Assembly: GCA_027622495.1 (NCBI GenBank)
Contig: JAQBYL010000047.1
Coordinates: 1 to 14,308, forward strand
Source of the DNA: Pseudomonadota bacterium
Lineage (GTDB): Bacteria > Pseudomonadota > Gammaproteobacteria > Pseudomonadales > Azotimanducaceae
Reading direction: 5' to 3'
DNA: 14,308 nt
The notes under the pieces were generated by a model, which saw nothing but the letters and a program-made list of their open reading frames with translations, made no database searches and was not told where the DNA came from. Shown here in pieces: positions 1 through 5,973 of this stretch (position 1 is its first letter; the number at the start of each line of letters is the position of its first letter). A program made the position numbers and the translations under genes.

Positions 1-1022
1 CAGTATCCGCGAACTTCCAGGTGGTCGAAGGCGAGCAGTTCGGTCAGGGTATTCACCGGCGCCAGGGTGACCCCGTTCTTCATACCGTGATCGAACAACT
101 CCTGCTTGGTGTGTTTTGCTAAAAACCGGGTTAACAGGTCGGTGCCCTGACGGATGCTCAGCGGTTTGGCATCCGGATCCCGGGCGTTGAGGTCATACTG
201 ATCCCAATCGATGGTGTTGAGGGATTCATCTGCAATACCGTCTTCGATCATCCACGGCAGACAGGCTTTCATCACGTTGGACATAGGTGGGGCGACGATG
301 TAGCCGTCGAGGGTCTTGTGCACGATATGAACGCCGGGAAGGCCTGAACTGCCGCGTTCGAAATCGGCACCCTGGATTTCGTATGCGTCCATTGCGTTCA
401 ACATGGTCCAGGTCATCGCTGCCTGGGCAGAAACATCGACGAACTGCGCTTCGCCACAGCGCAGCATCCTTGCATGTGCAACCAGCGCAGCTGGTGCTGC
501 TTCTGCACCTGCGTGGCGCCAGACCTGCGGAACACTCAACCGCACCGGCGCACGTTCAGGCACACCCTGCAGCGACACCGGTCCGCCAAGGGCTGCAATC
601 ACCAGATCATTGGCGATCAGCTTGGCGTAGGGTCCGCCTTCGCCAAATGCAGATATGCGGGTGTAGACGATGCGCGGATTGATCTGCCTGGTTTGCTCAA
701 AGTCGAGGTTGTAGTTGCTCAAGTACCTGGACGGCGCAGACTCAAACACGAAATCTGCGCGCTGGATCAGACCGGTCAGCACTTCCCGATCGGCAGTCGA
801 GGCCGGATCGAGCACGATGGAGCGTTTGTTCCGGTTGAATGCCAGAAACTGCAGGCTGCTCAGATCTGCTGGTGCATCTTTCAGACGAGGCTGCGCGTAG
901 CGGGCGCGTGATCCGCCCGGAAGTTCCACGCGGATCACGTCTGCCCCCATATCGCCGAGCAGCATGGGTCCGATTTCACCGCATTCATCAGTAAAATCGA
1001 GCACGGTGTACGGCGTGAGCAT
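1..1022 (-). CDS. CaiB/BaiF (class III) CoA-transferase-like protein, partial
   Basis: The reading frame starts at ATG 1022-1020, behind a GAGGGGG ribosome binding site, and is open for about 340 codons to the left edge, so the C-terminus is missing. The translation has the family layout: an N-terminal Rossmann-like segment (LLGDMGADVIRVELPGG, residues 21-37), the 'FNRNKRSIVLD' block (62-72), 'NPRIVYTRISAFGEGGPY' (115-132) and 'FVDVSAQAA' (194-202). Class III enzymes move CoA between carboxylic acids through an aspartyl-CoA anhydride. In the usual VDVS-x-x-D pattern the aspartate would fall at residue 201, which is Ala here, so true transferase activity is doubtful. It diverges from the 2OG dioxygenase gene to its right. 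Family assignment is firm; substrate is unknown, and a non-canonical or degenerate paralogue is possible. Confidence 0.88.
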   Translation of the reverse strand, partial: MLTPYTVLDFTDECGEIGPMLLGDMGADVIRVELPGGSRARYAQPRLKDAPADLSSLQFLAFNRNKRSIVLDPASTADREVLTGLIQRADFVFESAPSRYLSNYNLDFEQTRQINPRIVYTRISAFGEGGPYAKLIANDLVIAALGGPVSLQGVPERAPVRLSVPQVWRHAGAEAAPAALVAHARMLRCGEAQFVDVSAQAAMTWTMLNAMDAYEIQGADFERGSSGLPGVHIVHKTLDGYIVAPPMSNVMKACLPWMIEDGIADESLNTIDWDQYDLNARDPDAKPLSIRQGTDLLTRFLAKHTKQELFDHGMKNGVTLAPVNTLTELLAFDHLEVRGY

Positions 1023-1153
1023 GATTCCCCCTCGGTTCATGATCCAGGTTTCCCGATGTTACCGAACCTGGATGCCGGTGGGTATGGTTGGTGTGGCTGC
1101 ACACCCCGACGTGCAGGCGTACAATGGATCTGTTCGATCGAGGAGCATGATCT
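1023..1153. promoter_or_regulatory. Divergent control region between CoA-transferase and 2OG-dioxygenase genes
   Basis: This 131-bp gap separates two divergently read genes, so it should hold both promoters. It contains two dyads: the 9-bp one listed separately, and GGTGTG-gctg-CACACC at 1090-1105. A TACAAT hexamer at 1120-1125 matches the sigma70 -10 consensus in 5 of 6 positions and is placed 28 bases ahead of the plus-strand start, but I see no convincing -35 at the right distance. The ribosome binding site GAGGAG (1140-1145) precedes the GTG at 1154 by 8 bases. Promoter positions are inferred. Confidence 0.5.
1042..1073. promoter_or_regulatory. Perfect 9-bp inverted repeat, candidate operator
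   Basis: ATCCAGGTT (1042-1050) and AACCTGGAT (1065-1073) are perfect reverse complements separated by 14 bases. The dyad lies in the divergent intergenic region, just upstream of the minus-strand gene start at 1022. That placement fits a binding site for a dimeric repressor or activator controlling one or both genes. No regulator gene is in the window. A stem-loop in an mRNA leader is the alternative. Confidence 0.45.
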
Positions 1154-2074
1154 GTGTCTATTACCCTTATACCGTCCGACGCAACGCTCGGGGCCTGTGT
1201 GCGCGACGTCGATCTCGCCAACCTGGATGATGTGACCTGGCGCGAAATCTACGCTGCCTTCCTTGAATACGGGGTTCTGGCGTTCCCTGGCCAACATCTC
1301 AGCGAGGCCGACCAGGGGGCTTTCGCCACGCGCTTTGGTGATACCGAAAAACTCTCGCCACGGCAGAAGGGCCCGACCATTCAGTTTTCTAACAAGAAGC
1401 CAGACGGCTCATTGGTCGCACCGGGTGAGGAAGCATTCAACATCATGAAGGGCAACGAGGGCTGGCACACCGACAGCACCTACATGCCGCTGGCAAGCAA
1501 GGTGGCTATGCTCGCAGCACTGGTTGTTCCGCCCGAAGGTGGCGAAACCGAGTTTGCCGATATGCGGGCGGCGTGGGATGCGCTGGATGACGAAACCAAA
1601 GCCCGTCTTGAACCGCTGTCTGCCTACCATTCGCTGTATTACTCACAAGGTAGAGCCGGGTTCAGACACAAGACCGATAATATGTATGGTTTTCATGACA
1701 AAGGTGCACCGTTTCGCCCGATTGTTAAGATCCATCCCGAGACCGGGCGCAAGTCTCTGTATACCGGCCGTCATGCCTACGGTTTGCCGGGTATGAGCGA
1801 TGTGGAGTCGGAAAGGCTGCTGGACAAATTACTGGAAGATGCCTGTCAGCCACCGCGGGTGTTCAGGCATGTGTGGAGTGTTGGTGACCTTGTTGTGTGG
1901 GACAACCGGTGCCTGATGCACCGGGCCAGACCCTATGATCCGAAACATCCGAGAGCGTTGCGTGCGTCCCGGATTTCCGGTGATCCTGCAAGCGAACTGG
2001 CACCGACGTTTGCCGACACACGCGCAAGTTCATATAAACCCACATCCAGCAACATATCCTCCCTGGCCCGGTAA
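1154..2074 (+). CDS. TauD/TfdA-family 2-oxoglutarate-dependent dioxygenase
   Basis: A 306-residue protein starting at GTG 1154, chosen because GAGGAG sits 8 bases upstream and the protein begins as the family expects; the ATG at 1147 is out of frame. It is a non-heme Fe(II)/2-oxoglutarate hydroxylase. The iron triad is visible: H105-x-D107 in 'GWHTDSTY' and H256 in 'CLMHRARPYD'. R267, 11 residues after H256, is placed like the 2-oxoglutarate-binding arginine of TauD. The family includes TauD (taurine) and TfdA (aryloxyacetates); the neighbouring aromatic genes make an aromatic ether or side-chain substrate possible, but that is inference. It stands alone on its strand and ends convergently with a CoA-transferase remnant. 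Confidence 0.9.
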   Translation: MSITLIPSDATLGACVRDVDLANLDDVTWREIYAAFLEYGVLAFPGQHLSEADQGAFATRFGDTEKLSPRQKGPTIQFSNKKPDGSLVAPGEEAFNIMKGNEGWHTDSTYMPLASKVAMLAALVVPPEGGETEFADMRAAWDALDDETKARLEPLSAYHSLYYSQGRAGFRHKTDNMYGFHDKGAPFRPIVKIHPETGRKSLYTGRHAYGLPGMSDVESERLLDKLLEDACQPPRVFRHVWSVGDLVVWDNRCLMHRARPYDPKHPRALRASRISGDPASELAPTFADTRASSYKPTSSNISSLAR

Positions 2075-2089
2075 TCGATCCGGGCTCGG

Positions 2090-2641
2090 TTGGGAGCCGC
2101 GATCACACCCCCAGCACGCCGTCCTGATGGAGTGTGTGAAGTTCCTCGATTTCAGATGCGGATCATTGACGATATCGGCGATATCCAGGGTCGGAAAGGC
2201 AGCAATACCCAGGCTCTGCAGCGCGGCCAGACAGGCTGGCAAAACGCGGGTCATCCAAGCCCATCAGTGCGGCAAGCCGGTTGAACTCCTGGTCATCGCG
2301 GCAGGCGATGGAGATCCAGCGGTCCTCACCCGCGCAGGGAAAAGACCCGTGCGGGGCCATGTCGCGGGATCGATTGCCGTTGCGCACAGGCTCAGTCTGA
2401 CTCTGGGCGAAATTCATCCAGCCTTCCATGTTCAAAACACCGGTCGCTTCCCACAGCGCGCGTAACCCAGGCCTAACCTGTCCATCACACCGGTGGCAAA
2501 ATTCTGTACTACCACATCGCTGTGCCGGATCAGGTCTTTAACGATGCCGATACCGGCAGGACTCGCCAGATCGATGGCGATGCTGGATTTACCCTGATTC
2601 CACTGATTAAACATGCCGGAGATATTCAAGCCCGGCGATAG
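2090..2641 (-). pseudogene. Remnant of a second CaiB/BaiF CoA-transferase, internally deleted and frameshifted
   Basis: Three fragments of one class III CoA-transferase lie in order but in shifted frames. About 2641-2465 encodes the residue ~55-115 region, including 'FNQWNQGKSSIAIDL' and 'VVVQNFATGVMDRLGLGYA'. About 2464-2225 resumes much later in the family with 'RALWEATGVLNMEG', 'NGNRSRDMAPHGSFPCAGED' and 'MGLDDPRFASL'. About 2225-2110 gives 'LQSLGIAAFPTLDIADIVND' and 'PHLKSRNF', and another shift gives 'HQDGVLGV' then a stop. The N-terminal ~50 residues, roughly 90-100 central residues (including the catalytic region), about 25 residues near the second junction and the C-terminus are missing. 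It begins 2 bases after the expected stop of the Baeyer-Villiger gene, so it was probably the last gene of that operon. It is not a recent copy of the gene at the left edge; the matching blocks differ strongly. Confidence 0.8.
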
Positions 2642-2643
2642 TT

Positions 2644-2781
2644 TCAGCTTAACTCCATGCCCTGCATATCGCCTTTCTCACGCCACTGCTTGAGCAGTGA
2701 GTTGAAGGCATTGATGCCGGGTGCGTAAGGGGAGTTCTGCATGTTGCCGCCTGACCCTGCACCTTCACGGTTGTAGTACCC
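2644..2781 (-). other. Displaced native C-terminus of the Baeyer-Villiger monooxygenase (frameshift site)
   Basis: In the adjacent frame the sequence after 'FLEPG' continues as YYNREGAGSGGNMQN and ends 'GDMQGMELS' with TGA at 2646-2644. This matches the conserved 'TPGYYNNEG' ending of type I Baeyer-Villiger monooxygenases. Restoring it needs one extra base in the GGG run (ccc at 2779-2781 on the plus strand). Either a real one-base deletion or a homopolymer sequencing error would explain it. The frame in use runs on to a stop at 2651-2649, only 5 bases short of the native one. Confidence 0.8.
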
Positions 2782-4469
2782 GGTTCCAGAAACGCAGTCG
2801 CACCGGTGCCGGCGAGGGCGATGATCTGCTCGACCCAACCTTCTTCCGCAGCAGCACTTGGCTCCACAGTATGAAGACCGCGTTTAAGAACCTCATCGAT
2901 GATGTAGCTTACATGTACCGCCTGGTCATCGAACATGGCGGTCATGTTGGGTGACAGACCATTCTGGTTGATGCCGATGGTGAACCAGTTCGGAAAGCCG
3001 TTGCTGTACAGACCATGCAGCGTTTTGTAGCCGGCTCCCCAGTGGTCGTAGAGCGACTGACCATTGCGGCCGATGGTGTCGAAGTTGACTCGCCGGTGTG
3101 GTGAGGTGGTAATTTCGAAACCGGTTGCGTAGATGATGCAATCCACTTCAAAGGCCACCCCGTTGGCAACCACGGCATTCGCAGTGATCCGCTCGACGCC
3201 TTTGGTATCGGACACATCGATCAGATCGACGTTGTCGCGACTGAAGGTGGCGAGGTATTCGTCGTTGAACGTGGGCCGTTTGCAGAATTGCCGGTACCAG
3301 GGCTTGAGGGCTTCTGCGGCGTCATTTCTGCTCACATCGTCATCTACGCGTGCGCGGATCTCATTCATTTTCTGGAAGTCGGCGATCTCAGCGCGCAGCA
3401 TGATCTCTTCCATGTCGAGATTGCCATCGTCCGGCTTTCTGCTCATCAGCGAAATGCCAATGCGCCGGGCGATGTCGGTCCAGCCGTCTGCGACCAGGTC
3501 TTCGCTGAAGTTCTGCCCCATCAGAACTGCGGCGAAGTTTTCCCTTCGCGCGCGCTGCCAGCCCGATTCCTGGCCCTCATACCAGTTTTCGTCGGTAGGC
3601 TTGTTACCCCGCAGATCGACGGAAGAAGGGGTCCGCTGAAACACATAAAGTTTTTGCGCGAACTCCCCGAGAAACGGCACGCACTGTATTGCCGTTGCCC
3701 CGGTGCCGATGATGGCAACGCGTTTGTCTTTGAGGTTGGTGAGACCCCCGTTGTGATCGCCGCCGGTGTAGTCGTAGTCCCATCGGGAGGTGTGAAAGGT
3801 ATGCCCTTTGAAATCGCTGATGCCGGGTATGCCGGGCAGCTTCGGGCGGTTGGCTGGGCCGGTTGCCTGGATCACAAACTTGGCCCGGATATTGTCGCTG
3901 CGATGGGTTGCCACCTGCCAGTGCTGGCCTTCATCGTCCCATTGCACCTGTGTGACCCGAGTCTGGAAGATGGCGCTGTCGTAAAGCCCGAAATACTCCC
4001 CAACGCGTCTCGTGTGCTCGAAGATCTCCGGTGCATAGGAATACTTTTCCACCGGCATGTAGCCGGTCTCTTCCAGCAGCGGCAGATAGCAATATGACTC
4101 GATGTCACACTGCGCGCCAGGGTAACGGTTCCAGTACCAGGTGCCGCCGAAATCACCGCCGGATTCGATGATGCGGAAGTTGGTCACGCCCCGTTCTTTG
4201 AGCCGTGCAGCAGCCATCAGGCCACTGAAACCAGCACCGATGATGGCAACGTCGATTTCCACATCGAGCGGTTCACGCTCAAATCCGGGGTCTACATAAG
4301 GATCATCATCAGCGTAATGGGCGAACTCAGAAGCCGCTTCCACATACTGGTCCTCGCCGTCGTCGCGCAAGCGCTTTTCGCGTTCCGACTTGTATTTGGC
4401 GCGCAGCGCCTCCGGATCAAAATCCAGATCGGGGAACAGGTTATGTAATCGTTGGCGTTCTGTGGCCAT
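2649..4469 (-). CDS. Type I Baeyer-Villiger monooxygenase (FAD, NADPH), C-terminally frameshifted
   Basis: A 606-residue frame starting at ATG 4469, with AAGGAG 8 bases upstream. Type I Baeyer-Villiger monooxygenases use FAD and NADPH to insert one O atom next to a ketone, giving an ester or lactone. Visible motifs: FAD-binding GAGFSG (78-83), the family fingerprint FKGHTFHTSRWD (220-231; F220, G222, H226, W230, D231), and NADPH-binding GTGATA (255-260). The ~70-residue extension before the FAD motif resembles the larger members acting on cyclic or aromatic ketones. It lies 26 bases after the Rieske oxygenase gene, so co-transcription is likely. One base seems lost near 2779-2781: the last ~46 residues do not fit the family, while the overlapping frame does. 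The main catalytic part is intact. Substrate unknown. Confidence 0.9.
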   Translation of the reverse strand: MATERQRLHNLFPDLDFDPEALRAKYKSEREKRLRDDGEDQYVEAASEFAHYADDDPYVDPGFEREPLDVEIDVAIIGAGFSGLMAAARLKERGVTNFRIIESGGDFGGTWYWNRYPGAQCDIESYCYLPLLEETGYMPVEKYSYAPEIFEHTRRVGEYFGLYDSAIFQTRVTQVQWDDEGQHWQVATHRSDNIRAKFVIQATGPANRPKLPGIPGISDFKGHTFHTSRWDYDYTGGDHNGGLTNLKDKRVAIIGTGATAIQCVPFLGEFAQKLYVFQRTPSSVDLRGNKPTDENWYEGQESGWQRARRENFAAVLMGQNFSEDLVADGWTDIARRIGISLMSRKPDDGNLDMEEIMLRAEIADFQKMNEIRARVDDDVSRNDAAEALKPWYRQFCKRPTFNDEYLATFSRDNVDLIDVSDTKGVERITANAVVANGVAFEVDCIIYATGFEITTSPHRRVNFDTIGRNGQSLYDHWGAGYKTLHGLYSNGFPNWFTIGINQNGLSPNMTAMFDDQAVHVSYIIDEVLKRGLHTVEPSAAAEEGWVEQIIALAGTGATAFLEPGTTTVKVQGQAATCRTPLTHPASMPSTHCSSSGVRKAICRAWS

Positions 4470-4495
4470 ATGGCTGACTCCTTATCAATGTGAGG

Positions 4496-5833
4496 TTAAT
4501 CCACGATCAGTGGCAGATCTGCGGCAACCGGAAAGCCATTGTCGGGATTCAGACGGGGTGCTACTGCCTGTTTCCAGTCGATGCCACGCTCGAGCACAAA
4601 GGTCCCCATCCGCACCCGGCCGAGCTCGGGTTTGGAAACATTGGCTGGCAGTTCGCCTTTGTCACGCAGTGCTTTGGCTGCCCGCAGAAGCTGCTTGCGC
4701 ACAGCGATGACGTAAACATCTGTGGTGCCCAGGTGCTCCTGGGTACGGTCGTAGAGCGGCTGGTCGTTAGCGTCACACATGAGTTCTGTCATGGCGCGAT
4801 CGGGCAGGTTCATGATGAACGGGATGCCGTTGTACATAAGATCCTTCTGGACCGCACGATCGAGCATGTAGTCGTTGGTTTTGTTAGCGGCAGTCATAAA
4901 GTAGCTGCGCGGATCGTGGGTCCGCTTGATGTAGCCGCCTACGTCGTCGAAGGCGTTGACCATGTTATCGCTCACCGCCTGCGGGATGGGTCCCTCAGGA
5001 TTCGCAGTCTGGGTGATGAGCATCGCGTGGTGGTCGTCGATGGGCACGAACGATCTGAACGAAACCGTCGGGCCCACAGTAATCATGGTGTGAAACGGCA
5101 TTATGAACTGGTTGACCCGGTGCCAGTCCGTGCCGTCAGGCATCTCGCGCATGGCGGAGTAGTACGCGCCGTAGTCGGTTGCAACTACGTCAAGCTTCGG
5201 TGGTCGCGGGTCTGGATTGTAAAAACCGTTCACCCCGAACGGTGGCTTGGGGCCGTCCTTGTGCAATCGCTTGTGAACCCAGTCGAGGTGCGCGGAATCC
5301 AGATCGCCCTCCATGTTCTGCATCCAGTTGGCTTCTTCCATCATGACGTTGGGTTGCGAAACACTCTCGGGCGGCAGGGTATTGACTTCGAAGGTGGGGA
5401 ACTGCGGCGGTTCTGCCCGCTTTCCCATGTAGATCCAGACCATGTGATTGACGTCGCGGCAGGGGTAGGCAATCGCGCGAACCTTGTTGATGAAGTTGCT
5501 GCCTTCCGGTTCGGTGGGCATGTCCACACATTTGCCGGTGACATCAAATTTCCAACCGTGGTACGGACAGCGCAGACCACATTCCTCATTGCGACCGAAG
5601 TACATGCTGGCCCCGCGGTGCGGGCAGGCTTCTGCCAGCGCGCCGACCCGACCTTCGCTGTCGCGGAACATCACCAGGTTTTCACCCAGCAGGCGCATGC
5701 GCTTGACGTCGCCGTCGTTGACCGGGAATTCGCGGCTGGGCAGGGCCGGGAACCAGTATTCCCGCATCAGATTGCCCATCGGTGTTCCCGGACCGACCCG
5801 ACAGAGTGTTTCATTATCCAAGTGTGACAGCAC
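4496..5833 (-). CDS. Rieske non-heme iron ring-hydroxylating oxygenase, phthalate 4,5-dioxygenase type
   Basis: A 445-residue oxygenase component starting at GTG 5833, behind AAAAGGGG. It would add O2-derived hydroxyls to an aromatic ring, taking electrons from a separate reductase. The Rieske [2Fe-2S] ligands are C70-x-H72 and C89-x2-H92 (in 'ACPHRGAS' and 'CPYHGWKF'). The mononuclear iron motif is E175-x3-D179-x2-H182-x4-H187 ('MEGDLDSAHLDWVH'). The N-terminus ('CRVGPGTPMGNLMREYW') is typical of the phthalate 4,5-dioxygenase/3-chlorobenzoate 3,4-dioxygenase group, whose partners are FMN/[2Fe-2S] reductases; no such gene is in the window. Decarboxylative products of this group feed into protocatechuate, which fits the lig genes nearby. 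An O-demethylase-type role is also possible within the family. Confidence 0.92.
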   Translation of the reverse strand: MLSHLDNETLCRVGPGTPMGNLMREYWFPALPSREFPVNDGDVKRMRLLGENLVMFRDSEGRVGALAEACPHRGASMYFGRNEECGLRCPYHGWKFDVTGKCVDMPTEPEGSNFINKVRAIAYPCRDVNHMVWIYMGKRAEPPQFPTFEVNTLPPESVSQPNVMMEEANWMQNMEGDLDSAHLDWVHKRLHKDGPKPPFGVNGFYNPDPRPPKLDVVATDYGAYYSAMREMPDGTDWHRVNQFIMPFHTMITVGPTVSFRSFVPIDDHHAMLITQTANPEGPIPQAVSDNMVNAFDDVGGYIKRTHDPRSYFMTAANKTNDYMLDRAVQKDLMYNGIPFIMNLPDRAMTELMCDANDQPLYDRTQEHLGTTDVYVIAVRKQLLRAAKALRDKGELPANVSKPELGRVRMGTFVLERGIDWKQAVAPRLNPDNGFPVAADLPLIVD

Positions 5834-5848
5834 GTTATTCCCCTTTTT

Positions 5849-5860
5849 TAAACCGGTTTA
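5849..5860. repeat. 12-bp perfect palindrome TAAACCGGTTTA
   Basis: A perfect self-complementary 12-mer located 16 bases upstream of the Rieske GTG and directly after the stop of the possible leader peptide. The position suits a repressor site that blocks transcription or translation start. No second copy was noticed in the other intergenic gaps. Confidence 0.4.
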
Positions 5861-5902
5861 TCAAACTTGTTGCGCCAGAGGATGCGCTATTGGCGACCTC
5901 AC
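5861..5902 (-). CDS. Possible 13-codon leader peptide upstream of the Rieske gene
   Basis: A GTG at 5902 lies 6 bases after the perfect Shine-Dalgarno AGGAGGT and opens MRSPIAHPLAQQV before TGA. This is the strongest ribosome binding site in the window, yet it serves no long gene. The stop directly abuts the palindrome TAAACCGGTTTA, and the Rieske gene starts 27 bases further on. No attenuator-type codon run (repeated Trp, His, Leu and so on) is present. It could be a translated leader, the stub of a lost gene, or chance. Confidence 0.25.
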   Translation of the reverse strand: MRSPIAHPLAQQV

Positions 5903-5973
5903 GGTTATACCTCCTGAGGTTAGACATATCCAGTGGCCTGATCTGCCCGCGCCTGCGTTGCGCCAACTCGAAA

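Larger units (their letters stand above)
5834..5973 (-). promoter_or_regulatory. Leader region of the Rieske oxygenase gene
   Basis: This 140-base gap between the dehalogenase-like gene and the Rieske gene is much longer than the other gaps in the operon. It contains, in transcription order, a perfect Shine-Dalgarno AGGAGGT (5915-5909) lying within a small dyad (ACCTC-ct-GAGGT), a 13-codon reading frame, a 12-bp palindrome TAAACCGGTTTA (5860-5849), and the ribosome binding site of the Rieske gene. It may carry an internal promoter or a translational control element. I see no clear -35/-10 pair. Confidence 0.4.

Noticed and set aside
2083..2098. GGCTC-N6-GAGCC hairpin just after the 2OG-dioxygenase stop, as a terminator
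   Set aside because: Only a 5-bp stem and no following T run, so it does not meet the pattern of an intrinsic terminator.
3288..4097. A 269-codon plus-strand open frame inside the Baeyer-Villiger gene
   Set aside because: Antisense shadow of a gene with clear FAD and NADPH motifs; no own ribosome binding site or motif.
4490..5827. A 445-codon plus-strand open frame almost exactly opposite the Rieske oxygenase gene
   Set aside because: It mirrors the codon structure of a high-GC gene on the other strand. The translation has no recognisable motif, while the minus strand has complete Rieske and iron-binding motifs.
5835..5924. A 30-codon frame (MSNLRRYNREVANS...) ending next to the Rieske start
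   Set aside because: No ribosome binding site precedes its ATG; the AGGAGGT lies inside it. Less likely than the 13-codon frame that uses that site.
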